Under the pieces are notes generated by a model. That model ran no database searches, was not told where the DNA came from, and was given only the letters and a program-made list of their open reading frames with translations. From Trichoplax adhaerens (Eukaryota > Placozoa > Uniplacotomia > Trichoplacea > Trichoplacidae): a DNA stretch of 64,000 bases. The first letter of the stretch is position 1. Every line of letters begins with the position of its first letter. Below are positions 26,401 to 38,036 of the stretch, piece by piece. The stretch covers positions 1,547,836 to 1,611,835 of the forward strand of contig NW_002060949.1 in NCBI RefSeq assembly GCF_000150275.1, given 5' to 3'. The position numbers were made by a program, and so were the translations under genes.

Positions 26401-29400
26401 ATGAGTTGTTAAAAATTATATCAATGTAGACGATGGAGATATGTAAAAATTGATATTGATATAAATTTTGATTTAATAGCGATGCTAGAGATTATCGAGA
26501 AAACTATAGCCTAGAAAATATAGCTGTTGGAATGAAACAGTCACGAGTAAGTTCGTAGTCTATCCCTAGATAGCTTCTAGGTTACAACTTTCATGAAATA
26601 ATTTCGAATGCATCTAACCCACTTACGCTATTTTAATGAGAGTCTAAATCAAAATATGTTTGATGTTGAAGAAATAATATCTATTTTAGGTCGATAATAG
26701 CTACTTTAATGTTAATAATAGTGCGCAAATTTTAGCCAAATATCCATGTGAATGTTTCTTTATTTAAACTGAAAATTCGAGGAGATAATAATCAATCAAT
26801 CTGATTTCTAATCATTGCTCAATTTAGGCTATTATAATTATGTTGTCTGATAATTATGAACGTAATGAACAGTGCCGATCTGAATTCTCTCATGCTTATG
26901 AACTGTTAAAAAAACCAATCATTTTAGCGGTTATTGGTAAAACTAATAATTGGACAAAAACAAATCTTGGCTTTCTTGTATCTAGTATGGTAAGAAGTGA
27001 ATATCATAAGCCTAAAACTGTTTTCTTTGTTCATACATAGGCATTCTTTAAAAATTTTATATGTTATTTCACATAATGCTGTTACTAATATGATATATTT
27101 TATCTACCAGTTATATATAGATTTTTCCAATATGCAATTATACAATGAGAAACTAGATGAAATTATTGATCAAGTAGAAAAAAAGACCCATAAGAAAGTG
27201 GTAAGCATATAATCATTAGTTAATTTAAATAAACATATTAAATGGAAGGCTTTCATCACGAGTAATAACACCTACTAATTGGGTTTCATTATTGATTTTA
27301 TACGTGAATATATATTATTGATTTCTTTCCTTTAGCAACATTTGCAGCAGACGGATTGCTTTATTAGTTACTGCTGGAAAAATTCAGCCAATGCTTGCGA
27401 ATTAGGAATTCAGCAGGTGGATGGTGCAATTGGAAAAGGTTTGTGAACTATCCGGCTAATATAATGTAAATCTATATTGAACTCACACTTTCAACTAATA
27501 AATTGAACGCGTCTAAGTTTTCAAAGTCTTTTGTAGCCGATATAGACGGGATTAACTTTAAATTATGTGTCTTGAACTGCTAATAGCTAAATTGTTTATA
27601 TGAATTAATATAATTAATCTAATTTGCACATTTACTATAATTCTCATAATGGCAGTTGATCCTAGAGACTTGAAGGATCAACTGAAAGCAAAGGGAATAA
27701 CTTGTTGGATGGACATAGAACAGCTAGGAAAGGTATTAGCACATCCATTACTCAGAAGAAATAAGTTTTTATAAAAACTTGCAGATGATTCATTATGAAT
27801 TTTCTATACTTTTTTTAAAAGATTAAATACTTGAAAGTTATCGTAATTGACTTGATCTACTTATATGCAAACTAACCAACGTTTAAATATTTGTGGTATT
27901 GGTATAACTTTCTTCAGGCGGGTTTATTTGAAGAAATTTCCATTGGTCTACGGAAATCAAAATTGTTTGTAGCTTGTGTTTCCGATGAGGTAAAGCTAGC
28001 TTTGACATAATAGTTTATGTATGTTATATTATCGGTTGCAGATGGTTTTATAACATAATATTAATTTACTAGAACTTCTCTAATAACTTTGCTTTATAAC
28101 AATAATTTGCTCTATTAGATTAGGTATCATTTATTAAATTTCTTCGTTCGCTTTTAATAGTACGTGAAATCCAATAATTGCATAATGGAATTTCGGTTTG
28201 CTGTGACTACATTACGACTACCAACCGTTTTAGCCATTATAGGAACAGGCATCAAATGGCAGTATTCAGAAGTACGAATAGGATGAGATTACTTTAATTT
28301 TTTATTATAAGTTTATGTAAGGGTTTCAATTAAAAAACTTTAAAGTATAGCTAGCTGAAGAATAATTTTATTGTCGACGGGTATTTTATAGGTTGGAATG
28401 TTGGCAGCTAATTTGCCCATGGTAAGTGCCATATTCTTTTACAGTAATTAATTAAGTTAAATTAAATAAATGAATAAAAAATAATTATTAAATCCTTAAA
28501 ATCTTTTTATATATACTTGTACAGTTCAATTTGCAAGGAAATGATTCAGAAATGTCGTCCGAAAAACTTCTATCATTCATAGTGGAGAAAATTTCTACTT
28601 TAATCAAGCCCGAAGACAATCTATTGACAACAGCCCCTAATATTGGAAAGGAAAGGAAATTACAGGACCGATCAGCCCAATTTCAGGTAAATTTAATGGA
28701 TAGTAAATAACTGCAGTGAAAGTTACATTGTTACGTAAAATCATTATTACTGCTGATAAAATTTGCGACATGATACTACGAGACACAGTATATCGACATC
28801 TGATATGCTGACACTGCTAGATACAGAAATAATTTTGAATTTTATCGCTATAAGAATATCAAGTGGTTGATTCTTAATATTATAATGTTTAAGAGATTAA
28901 TCTGGCATGATTTAGATTATTGTATCAAATTCATAACTTACGCTAAGTGATATTGTTTTATTTATAAAATCTTGATTAAGTAATTGCTTTCTCTACGATT
29001 TAATTACATATTATCGATGCAATATTCACTTATATTTTGTAAGGTAAAATGATATCATTGAGAAATATTGCGGTGAATTTAAGAAATTTTTATTCTTATA
29101 GGAAATGCTTGAATTAGCACAGCGAAATTTAATTCGCCAAGTCAGCAGTGTAGCTAATAGAATATCGACATCGTACCCTCGGCTATTCCTCATCGATTGG
29201 GAAGATAAACATGACGTAATATACGTATATTGCGGATAACTTATTTGACTGAATTTTCATTTAACTATGATATTAAAATACGGTTAACAAGCATTTTAAA
29301 TCGCATTAAATTCGAGATGTGTTGTTACTATTTAGTAATTGATACTAAAAATTGTGTATTAAACAATCAATAGATTTACAAACTGCTTTCAACTATCGTC

Positions 29401-30619
29401 TGTGTCAGTCTGATAGTCATAATTAATGAAGTAAAATTAAAATTTACTCCATCATGAATACTATCAATATCGAAATAGGAATCTTTGCAACTGATCCAAT
29501 TTTATCAACTTAGGGATCAGCAAATTTGGAATCCTCTAGAGAGTATTACATAAAAGTATTATGTGAGCATGAAGAGGTAAATTGCGTTACAGATATTATT
29601 ATGATGTCTTATGTCGCATTTAGTGCAGATAACTGGATGATTTTCTAATAGACAAAAATATTAATAGATTAAAAGGCAAGCGTAAAATGAGTAAAGGTTA
29701 CGCATAGAATTGCTATATATTATTCATACGATTAATTGGATAATTTTTATTTCAGGGTTGGCATTGTCCAGAAAGTGGAGGCACATTTCCCATCCCAGGT
29801 GGTTCATCACAAATGAAATTGTTGGTAAAAAATACAGCAAAACATTTACTTCGAGTTATGTCTATCATGAAGCACAACAATACAGGATTTAATTCACTTA
29901 ATCAATCGAATGAAGATGAATTTTTTGATTATGTAGCATCGGTATGTTACAGAGTTTATATTATAAATGTTATAAATTCCAACTTTCAACAAAATTAATT
30001 TATAATCAAATGATTAACCAATTATCCCTCCCTCCTTTACTAGGCTGCTAAATCAAGTGATCTTAATATCGGACTTAATTTTACATCTTTCATATCATTT
30101 ATGGATGAATTAAAAATTGAAAATATCGGATTATCAAGGTTAGTAGATAGATTCACTAACTATAGCTCGCTAACCATAAAAATTTTAAGTACGTATAACT
30201 GGTGTTGACTTCTGTCTTTAACTGTTCTTTTCTTGTTTCTATGCAAATAACTAGTATGTGTGCTTTATATCCAGTTTGTGCACTGCTCCACTGTGATCAT
30301 CTTCAATCATACTAAAGCTATTAATTGTAGTAATCAATTTCAATTTTGTTGTTCTATCAAATATAGGACTCATCTTCCGAATGGTAAAGTGTTATGGTTA
30401 TGCGACAAGCATAAAGCTGCTAAACATTTTACTTTAGATCATCTAGGTAGTGACTCATCGAATCAACAAGCCAAGCAGATTAATCATGTCGCTGATGTTC
30501 AACAACCAAGTGTTACATTGGCAAAGCCAAGGACTAAATTTGCAGCAGCTGCAGTTACTGTAGCGGCATCCCAGGGATTATCCAAGAGTTCAAAGTCTAG
30601 CGTTTGCTCTGTTATGTAA
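20416..30619 (+). CDS. ROCO B: LRR-Roc-COR-TIR-TIR protein with CaaX box (28 exons)
   Basis: Exons: 20416-20994, 21124-21611, 21908-22079, 22219-22365, 22471-22560, 22834-22940, 23145-23226, 23743-23889, 24054-24218, 24336-24440, 24561-24655, 25495-25642, 25742-25851, 26024-26203, 26480-26546, 26828-26989, 27111-27200, 27336-27438, 27656-27732, 27918-27989, 28161-28271, 28392-28421, 28525-28686, 29102-29215, 29514-29576, 29756-29941, 30044-30138, 30367-30619. Phases agree; 1,399 codons plus stop. Rough residues: LRRs 1-320; Roc 345-490 with P-loop GLGGAGKTS, DxxG as DFAGQ, and THCDK; COR 530-775; post-COR Cys/His segment (PCPHC) to about 810; TIR-like 1 about 835-965; TIR-like 2 about 985-1150 (CFISYCW); C-terminal region with GWHCP and WLCDKH; terminus CSVM, a CaaX prenylation motif. 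Roc looks GTPase-competent. By family knowledge TIR domains scaffold immune signalling or hydrolyse NAD; which applies is not shown. GTTAGT-type donors recur at several introns. The ATG lies 18 bases after an in-frame TAA. Confidence 0.85.
24660..24960. repeat. Three diverged direct repeats (about 110-120 bp) in a ROCO B intron
   Basis: The words TAGCTAAAATTTC (about 24667), TAGCTAAAATTTCCC (about 24777) and ATCAGAATTTCACG (about 24899) start three similar segments that continue with a TTTAATcTTtcTAGA-like stretch. They lie in the intron after the exon ending at 24655. Confidence 0.5.
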
Positions 30620-31029
30620 AATTTGGCTGTATATTTTTGTTACAATTACATAGACAAACTCGACTAGGAACTCCTTAAAATAATTCTCCTTTTTAAAAAA
30701 CTTTCAAGTATTCCTTATTAATGAGTAAAACTGTTTCAAGAGTACCAGACTCGATTCTGTTCGACATCTTTTAAACTTATTTATCATAATTTAAATATGA
30801 TTACTATTTCAACATCAGCTCTACTAATAATAGATACAATACTCTGTCATGTTGGATAAGTGATTGACTATTGATCAATAATTTGAGTATAGCATCTCCG
30901 AATAGATTATTCACACGATATTCACCCCAAATTGTCAATAGATTGTTTGACTTAACTAGCGATGATATAATATTTACTTTATTTTTTCCTTTAATGAAAC
31001 TTTATCTGTACTATTCATTTATAAACTAA
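30620..31029. other. Downstream region of ROCO B
   Basis: Probable 3' UTR and intergenic sequence after the ROCO B stop. No gene was recognised. Confidence 0.35.
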
Positions 31030-31740
31030 CTGTAGATTCTAGACCAGACGAAAATGATTGAGAAAAATCATTTAAAATGTAACATTGCCTTTACCGATAA
31101 GTACATCTAACGTAATGTAAGTGAACTTGTATTCATATAACTTGATCTTACCTTATTGTTTATAGCATCGTCATAATATTTCATAGCGCAACGTATTTGT
31201 ACTCTTGATTATTCATAGTGGTTGATTGTAGATTATAGACCAAGCAGAATAACTATATAATGTCGATTTAGACGCAATTTATTCTTGTTGATCAGTCGGT
31301 CAAGGTATCATAAGTGAGCTTGGATTACATGATTGTATCATATCCTGTATAACGGCACTTGCCACTCTATTTAATGTTAGGAATCATAAATTAATTATTA
31401 TAGATCAACGAAACGATTGGACAAGATTATTGTTTAAAATACAGTTTATTGCTACTGATGACTTGGTCTAATGTACTGTAAATGAGTTTGGATTGATATG
31501 ATGGCATCTTTGTTGTGTTACTGATATTTATCATGAAGTTTTATGACAGTAATCATAAATTATAGGTCAACAAACCATCTAGATAGGATCGTTTAAAATG
31601 ATATTTATCCCTACGGATGAGTTGATCTAATGTGCTACAGTTATGCTTGTATTGACGCAATTGCATCTTGTGGTGTTTATATCGTTTGTTATGACATTTT
31701 ATGGCATCTTTATATCCTCGATTATTTGTAGAGGATGACT
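31030..31740. repeat. Diverged tandem repeat, about four copies of 160-190 bp
   Basis: Similar words recur at about 31042 (TAGACCAGACGAAA), 31234 (TAGACCAAGCAGAA), 31403 (TAGATCAACGAAAC) and 31563 (TAGGTCAACAAACC). Each is followed by an AT-rich stretch, then a GATCTAATGTaCTGT-like stretch, then a TTGTATTgatat-like stretch, giving a period of roughly 162-192 bp. The copies are strongly diverged. Confidence 0.55.
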
Positions 31741-32334
31741 AATGAAGATAATAAGCATAATTTGGTAATAGTTTTGATATACCATAATAACCTCTAAACT
31801 CATGTTCCAAAGGAACTTGTACTGTTTATCCATGAGAATTAAGTGATTCTAATTACAAGCTTTTAACCGTGGATATTTCGATCGTCTATTTTCCTTGTTA
31901 TATTATTATTTCATTATGCTCATATTTTCTTTGTCATGTATTACGTATGATAACAATTATACACTCATACTAAAAATAAAATATATAGATTAGAACAACG
32001 AATAAAGTACTATTATAAGAGGATTGATAACTATAGTGTCGACCAACTTCTGGTGATATCCTTTTGTGTTCAAATGTGCTGTAGTAAAGCTATAATAATT
32101 AGGACTGATTTATACATTTAACCTACGATGTATCAATATAGTATTACTATTTATATGTATGCTATGGTATAGACCAACTTCTACTGATATCATTTTATGT
32201 TCAAATGTAGAGTATTCAAGTTTTAAGAATATTAGGATTAACTTATACATCCAACCTACAATGACGACGTTCGGTAGTGTTATAAGGTATACATGCACAA
32301 TAGTACATATAGTCTAGTTAACGTAAGATGAGCT

Positions 32335-32590
32335 GGATACAATTACATGGAAATCAAGCTTGAGTTTGTAATATTTCAATATACTGTACGTGACAAAATA
32401 CTGCATATCATTAAGTGAAAATCCAGTTTTAAATTTGTGATATTCCAATAGATACGATGAAATACTATATACAATTATATGGAAATCAAGATTGAATTTA
32501 TAATATTTCGATAGATGCGGCAAGATACTGCATATCTAGTACAGTGAATTATATACTTTAAATTTACAATATTCCGATATATGCGGCATC
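32335..32590. repeat. Tandem repeat of about 60-75 bp, four copies
   Basis: The unit GAAATCAAGaTTGAaTTTaTAATATTtCgATAGATgCGgcAAgATACTGCATATC appears in four graded variants from about 32350 to 32590, the last one truncated. Short minus-strand ORFs read here follow the repeat period and are not genes. Confidence 0.65.
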
Positions 32591-32607
32591 CAGATGATTA
32601 CAATTAG

Positions 32608-32850
32608 TCACTGATTGCTATTGCCATGCTAGGCAATCTGATCATTCTAATGCAATTTGTAGTTCCACTTGTAGTCACGATAATTTACTATAGTATATAT
32701 AATTGCTGTAAAGTATACACTAGATCCTTAAAGAACTTACTCCATTCACAGTACTACTACCGATACACTAGACCGCGTGCTATACTGTGGCCTATAAACG
32801 ATCTGGAATGTATATCTTCTGTACTAAGACCCTATCGTAGTTCACTAGTG
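32608..32850 (+). pseudogene. GPCR-like hydrophobic fragment, possibly a relic
   Basis: The open frame holds about 33 hydrophobic residues combining a TM1-like word (LGNLIIL) directly with a TM5-like word (QFVVPLVVTIIYY). A basic stretch (KVYTRSLKN) follows and resembles an intracellular loop start. Class A GPCRs carry GN in TM1 and FxxP in TM5, but these helices are normally about 150 residues apart. If real, it is a deleted and decayed receptor piece. A chance hydrophobic ORF is a serious alternative. No matching TM6 or TM7 follows. Confidence 0.2.
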
Positions 32851-33051
32851 TAAAGCTAGTACAAATACTATACTGTAACCAGACGAGGACACCTCTTGCT
32901 CCATTCGTCTTATTAAATTGCAGGAAGAGGCAGTTTTGGGAGAAGATTCCGTCCTAAAAAGTATTTTTAATATTAAATTACATCGTTCATTGCAATCTCC
33001 TGGTACTGTAGTAAGGCGAGTTGAGCTGTAAAAACCGCTATAGCAGCTACG

Positions 33052-36000
33052 ATGGAAGATACATATAAATTAGAAAGAAATGATCATCAACAGGATGATG
33101 AGAGGTAAGCTAAAGAGTAGGTTAGTAGTCGTTTTTGCGTTGTTGCATGGGAGGAAATGAGATATCACTGCTATTAATTGGAAAATTGCACAGATACTTT
33201 CATCAATATTGCGTGAGATAGAGCTATTCTTGAGTCCTTAACGACAAAACTTGGATATGACAGATGTAGATAGATACCTTGAAGCCAGTACTGTATTGTT
33301 CATGGTCTTGATTACTCTTTGCCATCGTTGGTATTCGTTTTGCGTTGCCAAATAGGAAGAAATGAACTATCACTACATTCATTACATGATTGCACAGTTA
33401 CGAGTACATTTATCAACATCGAATGAGATAGAGCTATTCTTGAGTCCCTGATGACAGAACTTGGATATGATAGATGTAGATAAATACCTTAACGACAGTA
33501 CTGTATTGTCCATACTCTTGATTTCCTATTCTATGCTATCGTTAGCATTCGTTTTGCGTTGCCAAATGAGAAGAAGTTACCTATTGATACTTTGCAATGC
33601 TTAGATTAAAAGTACTGCATTGCCCATGGTCTAGATTTCCTACTCTATTCTATCGTGTACACATATGCAGCAGACTTAAGCCACGAATGTAGTTAATAGC
33701 ATGTTGCATAGTGGCCTCCTTTTATACTTGACTATTCCCTAATTCATTGCAATATTATTATTAATAATAACGGTTGCAGGAGATCTGACATAACCCGATA
33801 CTTTATTATCTGCAGTGCCAAGATTTAAAACCTCTGAAGGTTCAACAACATCCAATAGACATAACTCAGTTTTATACAAATTATTCGTACAGTTTATACC
33901 ATTCAGTATAAACAGGAACTAATCAATTATAGTCTTATGCTACTATTATCTTGATTTAGTGGCTACAATTTGGTGCGAAGCTAAAGAATTCATCGTTCAC
34001 AATATATTATTGCTGCTGAGGCAGTCTTGACTGCCGATTCTTCGTTGATCATTTAAAGATTACATCGCGTACTTGAATCAACTTATCTTCGATATCCCAT
34101 CACCTTATAGCGTATATAAAATGTTATTTATAGCCACTGATTTCAGATGCTTTGCTTCTATAGTTTATAAAAATTTATGGCAATTAATCGTTTTCAAGAT
34201 TACTACTATAGTATAATCATACAATGCAATCGATATGACTACAAGTAGCTTACACTACACATGACTGTGTTAACCATTTAAAAATTTTTTCTTCTTTTTA
34301 TAGATTCCAAGCTGGTTAGTGTTATGCTAGATTAGGATAAGTATTGGGGTTCAGCTGATTTATATCAAAGATCGAAGCTTCTTTATGTCTTACGAGATAT
34401 ACGTATCACACTAATTATTAATATTGTCCTGTTGCTCTTTATATCTATGGTCGAAAGAGCATGAAGATGACTACGAACAGTGGGATGAAGAAGAAGATGA
34501 AGATTTCGAAATAGATTGGACCCGATCTAGTGGTAAACCTGAACCTAATACTCGTATACTAGTAAAATTCTTTCAACGTAGATTTCAAGCTAGGGTATAC
34601 AGTACGGTAGATTTGTTTTTATCTATACTAATGTAAATTTTTACTATCATTTCTTTCCTATATAATATTATGATAGATTTGACCAAAAAGCTTAACACTT
34701 CCACTAATTTTAAGGTATGTACCGTACCGTATGTGTTTCTTATGAGACTTTCTTTTTTGCAGCCTATACTAATTTTCCTATGATTTACTAACTGTTTAAT
34801 TGCACCACTTTGTCGTGAAGTAGATATTAATTGACTATTAATTTTATACATGTATCCTATCCTTGGAAAAATTAACTCACTTATCTGATTCTAAATATCA
34901 GACTAATGGTAATACGTTGCAGGTACTCTTGATAATTTTCAATTTTTAGTTGTATCCATTAGTATTCTTGGTTTCTTACCATTTTATTTAAACCACCTCT
35001 GCACTGTGTAGATGCAAGACCTTCAAAGCTATTTGTTAATTTATTCGATGTCTTTCATTGTTTAATAGCCAAAGCAAAAATCGTACGGAAAATATGCAAA
35101 TCGAATTTGTTTAGGTATTTATTTTAAAAATATTTCCTTAAATTGAGGTGTTATTATTTTATAGTAATTATTAGTTGCATCCTATCTTTCAACTCCCAAC
35201 CTTACCCTTATTTGCTAGATAAACTTGATGTCACTTTATCTAAGGAAGCCGCAAATTTGGTTCTAGAAACAGAAAAGAGAAATTCGTCTTCTCGGTTAGT
35301 AAACTTAATCCATCTAGAAACCTCTGCAATATTGACATACGAATGCAATAGAATAGAAAAAGATATTATTTATACTATAGAATCAGATGTTTGTTGCAGA
35401 TATAATTTAGCACTTTCTTTAAACTAGTTCATTCGATTAAGGGATAAAATTTCTCTTAGTAGCAATTGATATGTTCTAATTGAATATAACTAATAATTAT
35501 ATATTATTAATTTCAGACTGCGTGAGAAAGATAAGGCTGATCGAGCTACTGTTGAACAGGTATGAGCTAAAGATTATGTTAGCATTTTACTTATCGGCCG
35601 GGTTTTATAGTGTTATGTTATCTAATCCACTATCTGTTAGGTACTCGATCCGAGGACAAGAATGATCCTTTTTAAACTACTTGACCGAAATATCATAAGC
35701 AGCATAAACGGTTGTGTTAGTACAGGGAAGGAGGTAAAAGTTTAACTCAATATGAACGTACTAAAATTAAATTCTCCATTTCTATACCGTGATTACATCA
35801 TTATATTACAGGCTAACGTTTATCACGCATCTGTTAATAATGGAGAAGAAAGAGCAATAAAGGTTTGTATGTCACTGTAGTTTTTTAAATGACTCTTTAA
35901 GTGCAATTTGTCATCAAGTGTTAAAATATCTTTTTCTATAGATCTATAAAACCTCAATATTAGTCTTTAAGGATCGCGATAAATATGTTAGCGGAGAATT

Positions 36001-38036
36001 TAGGTATTACTTGTTGATGCTTCACAGTAAAATATATAGCCTACTTCAAGAAAATCGTTCTTTGTAAACTTGCTATTAAAACTGAATAGGTTTCGACATG
36101 GTTATTCCAAACACAATCCTCGTAAAATGGTGAAAACTTGGGCGGAAAAGGAAATGAGAAATTTGCATAGGCAAGACTTACTCTCTAGGGCGAAATAATA
36201 TTTAAATTAATAATTATGTGGGCATTGCAGCCATGATAATACTGAATGATATTGAATAATAATATTTCATTACAGACTGTATACTGCTGAGATTCCTTGT
36301 CCAAAACCACTATTACTCAAGAGCCATGTTTTACTTATGGAGTTTATAGGAACTAATGGATGGTAAATATTGTAATTTTACTTGTGGTTTGATGATACAA
36401 TTGTAATTGATAAGCTTTAATTAAAAAGCTTGGCTTGTAATCACGTTTAGGGCATCTCCAAGGTTAAAAGATGTGCAAATATCAGAAAGCAAAGCTAGGG
36501 AGTTATACATGCAGTGTATTAATATTATGAGACGAATGTACTGGAAATGTAAATTGGTTCATGCTGATTTAAGTGAATTTAATATTTTGTAAGTTATATG
36601 CAATACGTAAAATATTTTGAGAAATTATGTAATACTGAATATTTCTACCTCCTTATATATGTAGATACCATAAAGGTAGCTTAATCATAATTGATGTATC
36701 ACAGTCAGTGGAACATGATCATCCGCACGCTTTGGAATTTTTAAGAAAGGACTGTTCGAATATAACTGGTATAAGCGATATTAATATTTCATTGATACGT
36801 GAAAAATGGATTAATTATCATTCTATTTAAAATTATTTTTGGTCTAGATTATTTTCGAAAAAGACAAGTTTGTACAATGACTGTTAAAGAGCTTTTTGAT
36901 TTCATCACTGATCCTAATATCACGGATGATAATATTGATGACTATCTTGAAAAGGTTAATAACAATTGTTTGCATCACTAAGTAATTTAATTTCATTAAA
37001 TTAATCTTTTTGAAGTGACTATGTACAGGCACTATTAACTCGAATCTAGCTATTGTATGGGTGATTTTTTCAATTTCTAAAAAATCTTACAGTAAATTCT
37101 TACGTCCCGTAGGCTCAAGAAATTGCAGCTGCCCGTGGATTTAGTGAAGCTCATCCGGAAGACGCAGTAAATGAGGAAGTGTTTATGCGTACCTTTATTC
37201 CCAATAGATTAGATGAAGTAGCGGACTTTGAATCTGATATTATGAAAGTACAATCTGGGGACACCGAGGATGTTAGTGAATGTATAATAGCATACAATAA
37301 TTTTCTGTGTAAAACTTCTTTTTATATTACTTCTAATTTTTTAAGAGTATATACTCATTAATAATCCTATTATTTGCTAGATTCACTACCAAACCATCAC
37401 AGGTTTAAGAAAAGATCTTAGTGGTCCATCGCAGGTATTTGGGTTATAAATTGTGCTAAAAAATGAAACCTTTAGAATTTTAGATTAGAACAAATATATA
37501 AAAGCTTCACTCTAGTGTCCACGGAGGTAGAATTTTTAACTATCGTTCCATAACGAATGGAATTAGTTCTTATTCAGTTTAATTGATATCGTTTCAACTT
37601 GACCTAACAAATAGGAACCATCAATCCTTACAGAACAAGCAATCGAAGATGATTCGGAAGATAGTTCAAGTACAGAATCTTCGGATGATAGTGATACTGA
37701 AACAGTCAGATCCGCGAAAGAAGAAAAAGGTCCAAAATGTAAAAGGAACGAAGATAAAGATAGCAAAAGGGTAAGTTGTACATTATCACGCGTGAGTAAG
37801 TGTAATTTTTCTAATTTTGCAATCAGTTAGCTAGGATAATAGTACTACTGGAATAACAATCTCTATATACGCGTATTTGACTTAATTTATTTGATTGATA
37901 ATTATGCAAAAACATCAATTTTAAGGAACGAAAGAAATTAGCGAAGGAAGCCCAGAGAGAGAAAAGAAAAAACAAAACTCCGAAACACGTTAAGAAAAGG
38001 AAAGAAAAGGTTGCTAGAATGAAGAAAGGAAAATAA
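33052..38036 (+). CDS. RIOK1: RIOK1, atypical RIO protein kinase (17 exons)
   Basis: RIO kinase 1 acts in late cytoplasmic maturation of the 40S ribosomal subunit. Exons: 33052-33104, 34304-34314 (11-nt microexon), 34458-34601, 35219-35294, 35517-35559, 35641-35733, 35812-35862, 35942-36003, 36090-36170, 36276-36362, 36451-36588, 36665-36768, 36848-36954, 37113-37271, 37381-37434, 37615-37770, 37926-38036. They sum to 509 codons plus stop (human about 568). Visible: acidic N terminus ([12 protein letters not shown]), [20 protein letters not shown], nucleotide loop STGKEANVYHA, catalytic lysine AIKIYKTS, catalytic loop [10 protein letters not shown], metal-binding [20 protein letters not shown], and a lysine-rich tail ([18 protein letters not shown]). 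All kinase residues look intact. The intron after 36170 is GC-AG. The ends of exon 3 and start of exon 4 are the least certain boundaries. An AATAAA overlaps the stop codon. Confidence 0.93.
33125..33660. repeat. Tandem repeat of about 210 bp in RIOK1 intron 1
   Basis: GAGATAGAGCTATTCTTGAG is present at 33214 and 33425, and a GTTTTGCGTTG word recurs near 33130, 33337 and 33553. Two full copies and a partial third lie inside the first intron. Divergence is modest, so this is younger than the repeats at 31 kb. Confidence 0.75.
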
